In this document: in pieces, positions 14,585-20,951 of the stretch
How positions within the stretch are numbered: the stretch's first letter is position 1
How the letters are laid out: each line of letters begins with the position of its first letter
NCBI GenBank assembly: GCA_023422735.1
Contig: JAFAGL010000169.1
Coordinates: forward strand, 1-25,542
Reading direction: 5' to 3'
DNA length: 25,542 bases
Source: Pseudomonadota bacterium
Lineage (GTDB): Bacteria > Pseudomonadota > Alphaproteobacteria > Rhizobiales > Rhizobiaceae
The notes under the pieces: generated by a model
The model's input: only the letters and a program-made list of their open reading frames with translations
Told to the model about the DNA's origin: nothing
Databases searched by the model: none
Made by a program: the position numbers and the translations under genes

Positions 14585-15028
14585 ATGCGGAGGTTGCGCT
14601 TGGCGCTCGCATCTGCCTTCCTGCTGGCCGGTCTGGCCTCAGCTGCAGCAACGAATCGCGTGCTCGTTCTCGGCGAACTGACCTACGGAAACTTTCCGCG
14701 GCTGGAAGCCTGGTTGCGGAAGGCCAACGGCAAGCCGGTCAATCTCGACATCTCGATGGCGGTAGAACACGAGAAGGCCGAAGGCAATCTCACGACCTTC
14801 ATGGTCGATGATAAATTCGAGATTTCATATCTTCAGCCAGGCCAGCCAGCGCGGATTTACAGCAATTCAGGCGAACTCGACGATTCTCAGAAAACCTACC
14901 TGCTGCAAGGTGTTTTCACGGTCGAAGCGGATAATGACACGCTTCGTTTGACCTTCTTCGATGGGCCGCCGATCGGCCTGGCAAACACGATCGAGATCAA
15001 CGATCTGCCAGCGGCGACAGGAAACTAG
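14585..15028 (+). CDS. Exported protein of unknown function between cobS and cobT
   Basis: The product is 147 residues. It starts with a clear signal peptide, MRRLRLALASAFLLAGLASA, cleaved near residues 20-22. The mature part has no Cys, His only at one place, and alternating beta-like segments (RVLVLGELTYGNFPRLEAWLRKANG, FEISYLQPG, TLRLTFFDGPPIGLANTIEI), so a small beta-rich periplasmic domain is likely. I recognise no family. It begins 2 bases after the cobS stop and ends 3 bases before the cobT start, so it must be cotranscribed and probably coupled with both, though CobS and CobT are cytosolic. Confidence 0.85.
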   Translation: MRRLRLALASAFLLAGLASAAATNRVLVLGELTYGNFPRLEAWLRKANGKPVNLDISMAVEHEKAEGNLTTFMVDDKFEISYLQPGQPARIYSNSGELDDSQKTYLLQGVFTVEADNDTLRLTFFDGPPIGLANTIEINDLPAATGN

Positions 15029-15031
15029 GCA

Positions 15032-16924
15032 ATGGCAGGTCCCGGCGATAATTCACGCGCAAAGACCAAGAGCGGCAGCGAGGGCGACGCGTTTCGCCGC
15101 GCCGTGACGGTGACCATGCGCGCTCTGGCCGGTGATAACGAGCTTGAAGTGTCCTTCGCCAAGGACAAGCCGGCGCTGGCCGGGCAGCGCGCCCGCCTGC
15201 CGGAACTGCCCAAGAAGGCCTCCGCCAACGATGTCGCTGTGACCCGCGGTCTGGGCGACTCCATGGCCTTGCGCAAAGCGTGCCACGACGCTGCCATCCA
15301 CAACAAGCTGGCGCCGGAAGGCAAGCAGGCGCGTGCGATCTTCGACGCTGTGGAACAGGCTCGCGTGGAAGCGATCGGTGCCCGTGCCATGAAGGGTGTG
15401 GGCGACAACCTTTCATCCATGCTGGAAGATAAATATTCCAAGGCCAGCCTGGGTGACGTGTCCAGCCGAGAAGACGCGCCGCTGGAAGAAGCGATCGCCA
15501 TGATGGTGCGCGAAAAGCTGACCGGCCGTACTGTTCCGCCAAGCGGCGAACGCATGGTCAACCTTTGGCGCAATTGGGTGGAAGAAAAGGCCGGCGGCGA
15601 TATTGAAGGGCTGGTCAACAGCCTCGACGATCAGAATGCTTTTGCCCGTGTCGTACGCGACATGCTCGTTTCGATGGATATGGCCGAGGATATCGGCGAC
15701 GACGAGCAGGACGACAACGAAGCGGACGAGGACGAGAACGAACCGCAGGGCGAGGATCAAGGCGAAGACGGCGGCGAAGACGAAAGCGGATCGGAAGATT
15801 CCCAATCCGAGGATGCCGATGCCGATGGTGAAGAACAAGAAGGCGGCGAAAGCGAAGCCGCTGCCAGCTCGGCCGACGACCAATCCGAATCCGAAGATCT
15901 CGATTCAGAAACGCCGGGCGAAACACGGCGACCGGAAACGCCATTCAGCCAGTTTGAGCGGCAGTTCGACTACAAGATCTATTCCACCGCCTTCGACGAA
16001 ACGGTCGGCGCCGAAGATCTTTGCGACGAAGAAGAACTCGACCGGCTTCGCGCTTTTCTCGACAAGCAGCTCGCGAATCTTCAAGGCGTGGTGGGACGAT
16101 TGGCCAATCGGCTTCAACGCCGCCTGATGGCGCAGCAGAACCGGTCGTGGGATTTCGATCTGGAAGAAGGCTATCTTGATCCTGCCCGCCTCGTTCGCGT
16201 GGTTATCGACCCGATGCAGCCGCTGTCCTTCAAACAGGAACGCGACACCAATTTCCGCGATACGGTGGTCACGCTGCTGCTCGACAATTCCGGCTCCATG
16301 CGGGGTCGACCGATCACTGTCGCCGCGACCTGTGCCGACATTCTTGCGCGCACGCTGGAGCGCTGCGGCGTTTCCGTGGAGATTCTGGGCTTCACCACCC
16401 GGGCCTGGAATGGCGGACAGGCGCGCGAACAATGGCTCAAGCAAAACAAGCCAGCCACTCCCGGTCGCCTCAACGATCTGCGCCATATCATCTACAAATC
16501 GGCCGATGCCCCGTGGCGGCGCGCCCGGCGTAATCTTGGCTTGATGATGCGCGAAGGCTTGCTCAAGGAAAACATCGACGGCGAAGCTCTTCTTTGGGCG
16601 CATCAGCGGCTGATGGCGCGTCCCGAACAGCGCAAGATCCTGATGATGATCTCGGATGGCGCTCCGGTCGACGATTCCACATTGTCGGTGAACCCCGGCA
16701 ATTACCTTGAACGTCACCTGCGCGGCGTCATCGACCTGATCGAAACGCGCTCTCCGGTGGAATTGCTGGCGATTGGCATCGGCCATGACGTGACACGCTA
16801 TTACCGCCGTGCGGTAACGATCGTGGACGCCGAGGAGCTGGCTGGCGCGATGACGGAGCAACTTGCTTCGCTGTTCGAAGAACAAGCAGCACGCACCACT
16901 CGCGGTTTGCGACGCACCAGTTGA
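15032..16924 (+). CDS. cobT: Aerobic cobaltochelatase subunit CobT
   Basis: The product is 630 residues, the normal long form. The N-terminal CobT domain (about 1-215) is followed by a very acidic linker (about 219-300, mostly Asp/Glu with Ser and Gly) and a C-terminal von Willebrand factor A domain, with the metal-ion-dependent adhesion motif DNSGSM at 418-423 and a later MMISDGAPVDD. It is the partner of CobS; the VWA domain binds metal and contacts CobN in the chelatase. The stop overlaps the TTG start of the next gene (TTGA), indicating coupling. Confidence 0.96.
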   Translation: MAGPGDNSRAKTKSGSEGDAFRRAVTVTMRALAGDNELEVSFAKDKPALAGQRARLPELPKKASANDVAVTRGLGDSMALRKACHDAAIHNKLAPEGKQARAIFDAVEQARVEAIGARAMKGVGDNLSSMLEDKYSKASLGDVSSREDAPLEEAIAMMVREKLTGRTVPPSGERMVNLWRNWVEEKAGGDIEGLVNSLDDQNAFARVVRDMLVSMDMAEDIGDDEQDDNEADEDENEPQGEDQGEDGGEDESGSEDSQSEDADADGEEQEGGESEAAASSADDQSESEDLDSETPGETRRPETPFSQFERQFDYKIYSTAFDETVGAEDLCDEEELDRLRAFLDKQLANLQGVVGRLANRLQRRLMAQQNRSWDFDLEEGYLDPARLVRVVIDPMQPLSFKQERDTNFRDTVVTLLLDNSGSMRGRPITVAATCADILARTLERCGVSVEILGFTTRAWNGGQAREQWLKQNKPATPGRLNDLRHIIYKSADAPWRRARRNLGLMMREGLLKENIDGEALLWAHQRLMARPEQRKILMMISDGAPVDDSTLSVNPGNYLERHLRGVIDLIETRSPVELLAIGIGHDVTRYYRRAVTIVDAEELAGAMTEQLASLFEEQAARTTRGLRRTS

Positions 16925-17913
16925 ACGGGCTGCGGCAATTTCTGGCATGCCTGGTTCTGGGGCTGTTGCCATGTTTCGGCGCAGCGGCGGCGAACCAGGA
17001 CATCGTGGTTCGCACACGCCCGATCAATGAATTTCAGATCGGACGAGATACGACGACCTTCGGAGGTCTTCGCTTTGTCGGAGGCCTTGAAATGACTGGG
17101 CGCTCGCCGTTCGGTAGTTTCTCCGCCTTCCGATATCTGGACGGCGGCAACCGCTTCATGGGCGTATCGGACCGTGGCTACTGGTATTTCGGCACGATGC
17201 AACGTGATGCGCGGGGCCGACCAAATGGTGTCGTCGATTTCAGCATGGAAGAAATCGCCCGGCCGCCGGAACAAGCCAACTCGACACGCAAGCTCGATGC
17301 CGAAGGCCTGGCGGTTGCCGGAGATATCGCGACCGCCAGCTTCGAACGCGAACACCGCGTTTCGCAATACAAGATCGAACGCGGGCAAATGGGCGCCGCA
17401 ACACGAGATCTCGACATTCTGATCCCGCGCAATGAGTTGCGACGCAATCAAAGTCTGGAAACAACGCTTGCAAGCCCGAAAGCCGGCCCTTTCGCCGGGG
17501 CGATCCTACTTGTTTCCGAGATGAGCCTGAATGCCGACGGCAACATGTTCGCTTCAGTTCTGTCCGGCCCGCGCAAGGGCATTTTTTTCGTGAAGCGCTC
17601 GGACGATTTCGCCATCACGGACGGGGCGTTTCTGCCGAATGGCGATATTCTGATCCTCGAACGCCGGTTTTCCTATGCTCAAGGCGTCGCCATGCGGATT
17701 CGCCGCCTTTCGGCAAAAGATATTCAGCCCGGCCAAACGGTAGACGGACCCATCCTGCTTTTTGCGGATATGGGTTTCCAGATCGATAATATGGAAGGCA
17801 TGGATGTCTGGCGAGCAAGCGACGGCACCACGCGTGTTGCCTTGGTCTCAGATGACAATCAGTCGATCTTTCAGCGCAATCTCTATCTCGAATTCGTTTA
17901 TACGGCCGAGTGA
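16921..17913 (+). CDS. Exported phytase/esterase-like beta-propeller protein
   Basis: The product is 330 residues from TTG 16921, which overlaps the cobT stop by 4 bases; the signal peptide LRQFLACLVLGLLPCFGAAA fits this start. The mature protein resembles the family named 'esterase-like activity of phytase': FGGLRFVGGLEMT, FSAFRYLDGGNRFMGVSDRGYWYFG, KLDAEGLAVAGDIATASFEREHRV, GDILILERRFSYAQGVAMRIRRL and DNMEGMDVWRASDGTTRVALVSDDNQ, which look like repeated propeller blades with Asp/Glu-Gly calcium-type loops. Substrate unknown. A second secreted product in the cobST operon is notable. No clear Shine-Dalgarno is present, so translation probably depends on coupling. Confidence 0.88.
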   Translation: MNGLRQFLACLVLGLLPCFGAAAANQDIVVRTRPINEFQIGRDTTTFGGLRFVGGLEMTGRSPFGSFSAFRYLDGGNRFMGVSDRGYWYFGTMQRDARGRPNGVVDFSMEEIARPPEQANSTRKLDAEGLAVAGDIATASFEREHRVSQYKIERGQMGAATRDLDILIPRNELRRNQSLETTLASPKAGPFAGAILLVSEMSLNADGNMFASVLSGPRKGIFFVKRSDDFAITDGAFLPNGDILILERRFSYAQGVAMRIRRLSAKDIQPGQTVDGPILLFADMGFQIDNMEGMDVWRASDGTTRVALVSDDNQSIFQRNLYLEFVYTAE

Positions 17914-17935
17914 CGCTCGCGCGCCGCTGCTGCTT

Positions 17936-18610
17936 TCAGGTTTTCACCGCAAGCCAGATAATGTGGCGCGCTCCACTCTTTCCGCGATGCGCCTTCACTT
18001 TCGCTTCTTCGACACGAAAACCTGCGCGCTGCAACCTTCGGCTGAATGCGTGGTCAGGGTTAGCCGACCAAACGGAAAGAACCCCGCCATTCTTCAAGGC
18101 AGCCTTGGCGCTGCCGAGCCCGCGTCCGTCATAAAGGCTGTCATTAGCAGGCCGTGACAACCCGTCAGGACCATTGTCGACGTCAAGCAGGATCGCGTCA
18201 TAGCGCGCGCCTCCTTGCCTGATTAGCGCCGCAACATCCCCTTCAAAAATAGTCACACGTGGATCATCGAGGCAGGTCCCAAAAACCGGTGCCATCGCGC
18301 CGCGCGCCCAGGCAACCACTGCAGGAACAAGCTCGGCTATCGTTATCCTTGCGTTGGGCGGCAGCACTTCACGCGCGGCACGCAGGGTAAATCCCATCCC
18401 CAGACCGCCGATCAGAATATGCGGCGACTTTACCGAACCAAGCTTCTCGATCGTCAATCCTGCCAGCGCTTCTTCAGAGCCGGAAAGGCGGCTATTCATC
18501 AACTCGTTGGTCCCAAGCATGATGGAATATTCCTGGCCGCGGCGCTTCAAGCGCAATGGCTCGTCGCCACCAGGGACAGTCGCCGTGTCGAGATGTTCCC
18601 AGGGTATCAC
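17936..18610 (-). CDS. Spermidine-synthase-like, SAM-dependent methyltransferase-fold protein
   Basis: The product is 224 residues from GTG 18610; the start codon is uncertain because the Shine-Dalgarno is weak. The glycine-rich nucleotide loop is HILIGGLGMGFTLRAAREVLP, followed by ARITIAELVPAVVAWARG (acidic residue that would hold the ribose) and YDAILLDVDNGPDGLSRPANDSLY (post-motif region). This resembles polyamine-synthase-fold proteins of the SpeE type, but it is short and lacks the N-terminal beta domain; many such proteins are not spermidine synthases. It faces the phytase-like gene tail to tail, 22 bases apart. Confidence 0.85.
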   Translation of the reverse strand: MIPWEHLDTATVPGGDEPLRLKRRGQEYSIMLGTNELMNSRLSGSEEALAGLTIEKLGSVKSPHILIGGLGMGFTLRAAREVLPPNARITIAELVPAVVAWARGAMAPVFGTCLDDPRVTIFEGDVAALIRQGGARYDAILLDVDNGPDGLSRPANDSLYDGRGLGSAKAALKNGGVLSVWSANPDHAFSRRLQRAGFRVEEAKVKAHRGKSGARHIIWLAVKT

Positions 18611-18645
18611 GTCAGACAGTTACCAATCAGGGATTGCGGGGCCGC

Positions 18646-19326
18646 TCAGGCGGCAACGGGCTGTGACCACCACCGAGCCGAAATCAACCGATACGGGATC
18701 AGCGCAACCACAGCAATCGCGAGCTTGACGCTCAAATCCCCAAGCGCCCACGAAATCCAACGCTCCACTTGTGGCTCGAACAAACCAAACAAAGGAGCCG
18801 TTTCAAGAGCAAATCCGTCGTTTGGCCCGACAAACGCGAAGCTTGCCGCGAACGCGATCGAAAAGAAGATCGCCGTGTCGATGATCGATCCGAAAATCGA
18901 GGCGATGATCGGCGCACGCCACCAAGACTGACGGCGCAGGCGATTGAAAACGGATACGTCAAGCAGCTGACCTACAAGAAAGGCGGTGCCGGAAGCGACG
19001 GCGATGCGCATGATCCGCCATGGTTCCAGTTCAAAGGGGACCAGACCAAGCTTGAACAAGACAGGCGGAACAACAAGGGTCGTGGCAACTGCGAGCGTGA
19101 ACCCGACCAGAACCACGCGGCGCGCGACGGACGGTCCATAGCGTCGGTTGGCAAGATCGGTGACCAGAAAGGCCACCGGATAGGTGAAGGCCCCCCAGGT
19201 CAGAAGATCGGCCAGCATCAACCTGCCGACCTGCCCCTCAACGGGAAACTGAACAAGAATATTGGAAGCAACCACTACGATGGCCATGGCGGCCACAAAG
19301 GGCCAGATCGACTTTTGCGTCAGCAT
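18646..19326 (-). CDS. yhhQ: Queuosine-precursor transporter (VUT family, COG1738)
   Basis: The product is 226 residues from ATG 19326, with AGGA 7 bases upstream. It is a polytopic membrane protein with about six hydrophobic helices, beginning SIWPFVAAMAIVVVASNIL and ending LAIAVVALIPYRLI. The family signature region GQLLDVSVFNRLRRQ and the YPVAFLVTDLANRRYG segment are present. YhhQ-type proteins import preQ0/preQ1 or related 7-deazaguanines for queuosine tRNA modification. The start codon and Shine-Dalgarno lie in a candidate preQ1-I riboswitch, which agrees with the assignment. It follows rpmB and its terminator-like hairpin in the same direction. Confidence 0.92.
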   Translation of the reverse strand: MLTQKSIWPFVAAMAIVVVASNILVQFPVEGQVGRLMLADLLTWGAFTYPVAFLVTDLANRRYGPSVARRVVLVGFTLAVATTLVVPPVLFKLGLVPFELEPWRIMRIAVASGTAFLVGQLLDVSVFNRLRRQSWWRAPIIASIFGSIIDTAIFFSIAFAASFAFVGPNDGFALETAPLFGLFEPQVERWISWALGDLSVKLAIAVVALIPYRLISARWWSQPVAA

Positions 19327-19352
19327 TTTTTTATCCTGGGTAATGGAACCAG
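19324..19352 (-). promoter_or_regulatory. Candidate preQ1-I riboswitch overlapping the yhhQ start codon
   Basis: Read on the minus strand: P1 5' arm CUGG (19352-19349), L1 UUC (19348-19346), P2 5' strand CAU (19345-19343), UA, then a C at 19340 in the position of the ligand-pairing cytosine, P1 3' arm CCAG (19339-19336), an A-rich L3 (19335-19327), and AUG (19326-19324), which can pair with CAU as the pseudoknot P2. This order and spacing match the known preQ1-I H-type pseudoknots of Bacillus queC and Thermoanaerobacter. Here P2 would include the start codon, and AGGA sits in P1/L3, so binding should block translation. P1 is only 4 bp and L2 is short, so this needs a covariance-model test. 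Confidence 0.65.
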
Positions 19353-19357
19353 TGAAC

Positions 19358-19383
19358 GGAAAAGGGCGGCCAATGCCGCCCTT
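19358..19383 (-). terminator. Intrinsic-type terminator of rpmB
   Basis: On the minus strand AAGGGCGGC and GCCGCCCTT form a perfect 9-bp GC-rich stem with a 4-base loop, followed by a short U-tract. It lies 25 bases after the rpmB stop and ends 5 bases before the riboswitch candidate. The U-tract is short, so some read-through into yhhQ is plausible; no separate yhhQ promoter was seen. Confidence 0.8.
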
Positions 19384-19407
19384 CAAACAGAAAGAAAAGC
19401 GGGCTGA

Positions 19408-19713
19408 TTAAGCCGCCGCGCCCTCAGTCTGCTCGGCAACTTTCTTGGCAATCTGCTTCTTCAGCAAACGAGCCTTGGGCGACAGTTCGGAAACATTCGC
19501 CTTGGCAAGAAACGCATCAAGCCCACCGCGATGTTCAACCGAACGCAGGGCATTGGCCGATACACGCAAACGAACCGACTGATTCATGGCTTCCGACATC
19601 AGCGTCACATTGACGAGATTCGGCAAGAAGCGGCGACGGGTCTTGTTGTTGGCGTGGCTGACATTGTTGCCGGTCAAAACGGCCTTGCCGGTCAGTTCGC
19701 AGGAGCGGGACAT
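19408..19713 (-). CDS. rpmB: 50S ribosomal protein L28
   Basis: The product is 101 residues from ATG 19713 with AAGGTAGAG upstream. L28 features are clear: MSRSCELTGKAVLTGNNVSHANNKTRRRFLPNLVNV at the N-terminus and VRLRVSANALRSVEHRGGLDAFL in the middle, with a short Ala-rich end. The form without a zinc-binding four-Cys motif is typical of alphaproteobacteria. It is likely a monocistronic unit closed by the hairpin at 19358-19383, with possible read-through into yhhQ. Confidence 0.97.
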   Translation of the reverse strand: MSRSCELTGKAVLTGNNVSHANNKTRRRFLPNLVNVTLMSEAMNQSVRLRVSANALRSVEHRGGLDAFLAKANVSELSPKARLLKKQIAKKVAEQTEGAAA

Positions 19714-19733
19714 GGCTCTACCTTGTTCTTCTT

Positions 19734-19871
19734 TTATCTAGCTGCCGGTCTTTCGACCATAGATCCCTTGCCGCACCAGATGGTCGGCGCGCAGGATCGA
19801 AAAGCGGCCACATGGGAAATTCGAAGGGTGCCATACTGGGAAATGCGGAAAGCGTCAAGCGAGACTCGCAT
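19734..19871 (-). CDS. Possible 45-aa leader ORF upstream of rpmB
   Basis: A frame from ATG 19871 to TAA 19736-19734 encodes 45 residues starting MRVSLDAFRISQYGT. Its start has an unusually good Shine-Dalgarno, GGAGGTGA, about 7 bases upstream, and it stops 20 bases before rpmB. The sequence has no recognisable domain, and a promoter-like pair lies inside it (19858-19830). If that promoter is the real one, most rpmB transcripts would lack this start. It could be a small protein, a leader peptide or chance. Confidence 0.25.
   Translation of the reverse strand: MRVSLDAFRISQYGTLRISHVAAFRSCAPTIWCGKGSMVERPAAR
19830..19858 (-). promoter_or_regulatory. Putative rpmB promoter
   Basis: On the minus strand TTGACG (19858-19853) and TATGGC (19835-19830) are separated by exactly 17 bases. 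TTGAC is the strong part of alphaproteobacterial housekeeping -35 elements; the -10 is imperfect. Transcription would begin near 19823, giving a leader of about 110 bases before rpmB. Confidence 0.4.
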
Positions 19872-19943
19872 CTTCTCACCTCCTCGCCGTCCTTTATCTG
19901 CGGATTATTAGCCTATTTCCACCGCCCCTGGCTTTTCCGCCAC

Positions 19944-20489
19944 TCACGGCACCTCAATGGCATCAACAATCAGATCCACGGATTCGAGATTGAAAATCCC
20001 CTTCCCGGCCAGGGTAACACCGCACCCGTTGCGCGCCAGTTCCACTGCCTTGTCGACAAGCGCGTCTGTCCTGAACCCGGCAATGTAGAGCGTTTGGCAA
20101 TCATCTCTTTCGCCGCAATCGGCCATTCCCGATGCCTCCGTCAGCCGCAAGCCACGATAAGCAAGATCAGGCGTCTGGTCGTCAAACGACATTTTCCCGG
20201 TCACGCGGAAGGCTGCCTGATCGCCTTGCGCATCAGTCACATAATAAGACAAGCATGTCTTGCCCTGATCCGTCAGCACGGTGCCGGACAGGCTGTAGCA
20301 GCTGCCTGCGGAGACTTGATCGGGGAGAGCTTCCGAGATCCTACGCGGCGGTTCAGCCTGCATGTCCCAGAGTTGCATCTTGCCTTCCACCGGCAAGGCA
20401 ACTCCCGAACCATCATCTGCCTGCGCAAGCACGACGCTCGACAATACGAGCAAGGCGGTGAGAACGGCGGCGCCGGACAATCCCCTCAT
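19944..20489 (-). CDS. Exported Cys-containing protein of unknown function
   Basis: The product is 181 residues from ATG 20489. A signal peptide is evident (GAAVLTALLVLSSVVLAQA), with cleavage near residue 24. The mature part has five Cys (in GSCYSLSG, GKTCLSYY, MADCGERDDCQTLY and RNGCGVTLAG), enough for two disulfides, and mixed beta-strand character with the C-terminal pattern FNLESVDLIVDAIEVP. I recognise no family. The start codon overlaps the stop of the GFA-type gene by 4 bases (ATGA), so it is the coupled last gene of that unit. Confidence 0.8.
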   Translation of the reverse strand: MRGLSGAAVLTALLVLSSVVLAQADDGSGVALPVEGKMQLWDMQAEPPRRISEALPDQVSAGSCYSLSGTVLTDQGKTCLSYYVTDAQGDQAAFRVTGKMSFDDQTPDLAYRGLRLTEASGMADCGERDDCQTLYIAGFRTDALVDKAVELARNGCGVTLAGKGIFNLESVDLIVDAIEVP

Positions 20490-20923
20490 GCGTCCTCCTC
20501 CGAATTCGCTCGGAAATACAGAATGCCGGCAATATCGGAATATCCTCCACCGTCGGACGGGTGGTGGATACCTTCATTCACCGGGATCTCCTCAAAATCG
20601 AACGGGCTGATACTTTCGAGACAAGCGACATTAACGCCATACTGATGCGGGTTCGAGCGACGTTTGTGATGCGTGTAGATCCCGCATTTCGAGCAGAAAT
20701 AATGTTCCGCGACTTTCGTATTGAACTGATAGAACGTCAGCGCATCTTCACCGGCTGTGACTGTCAGATCACCGACCTTGGCCCATACAGCAACTGCCCC
20801 GCGCATCCGGCAAAGCGTGCAATTGCAACGTCGGGCACTCCGCAATCCCTCAGACAAACGAACACGGAAACGCACTGTCCCGCAGTGGCAAGCGCCTTCA
20901 TAGTCCTGTTTGTCCAGATCCAT
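20486..20923 (-). CDS. GFA-family (CENP-V/GFA fold) zinc protein
   Basis: The product is 145 residues from ATG 20923 with AAGGG 6 bases upstream. The family's seven Cys are placed as expected: CHCG (12, 14), CNCTLC (33, 35, 38) and CSKC (77, 80), which bind two zinc ions in the Mss4-like fold. Members were named for S-(hydroxymethyl)glutathione synthase activity, but most, including this one, have no proven reaction. It lies just after the ABC-F gene (28 bases) and overlaps the next gene by 4 bases. Confidence 0.9.
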   Translation of the reverse strand: MDLDKQDYEGACHCGTVRFRVRLSEGLRSARRCNCTLCRMRGAVAVWAKVGDLTVTAGEDALTFYQFNTKVAEHYFCSKCGIYTHHKRRSNPHQYGVNVACLESISPFDFEEIPVNEGIHHPSDGGGYSDIAGILYFRANSEEDA

Positions 20924-20951
20924 TTCCTGCCCTTTCAGCTTTGCGGGCAAT

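Noticed and set aside
15905..17017. 370-codon minus-strand frame
   Set aside because: Antisense to the VWA domain of cobT and the start of the phytase-like gene; no recognisable motif.
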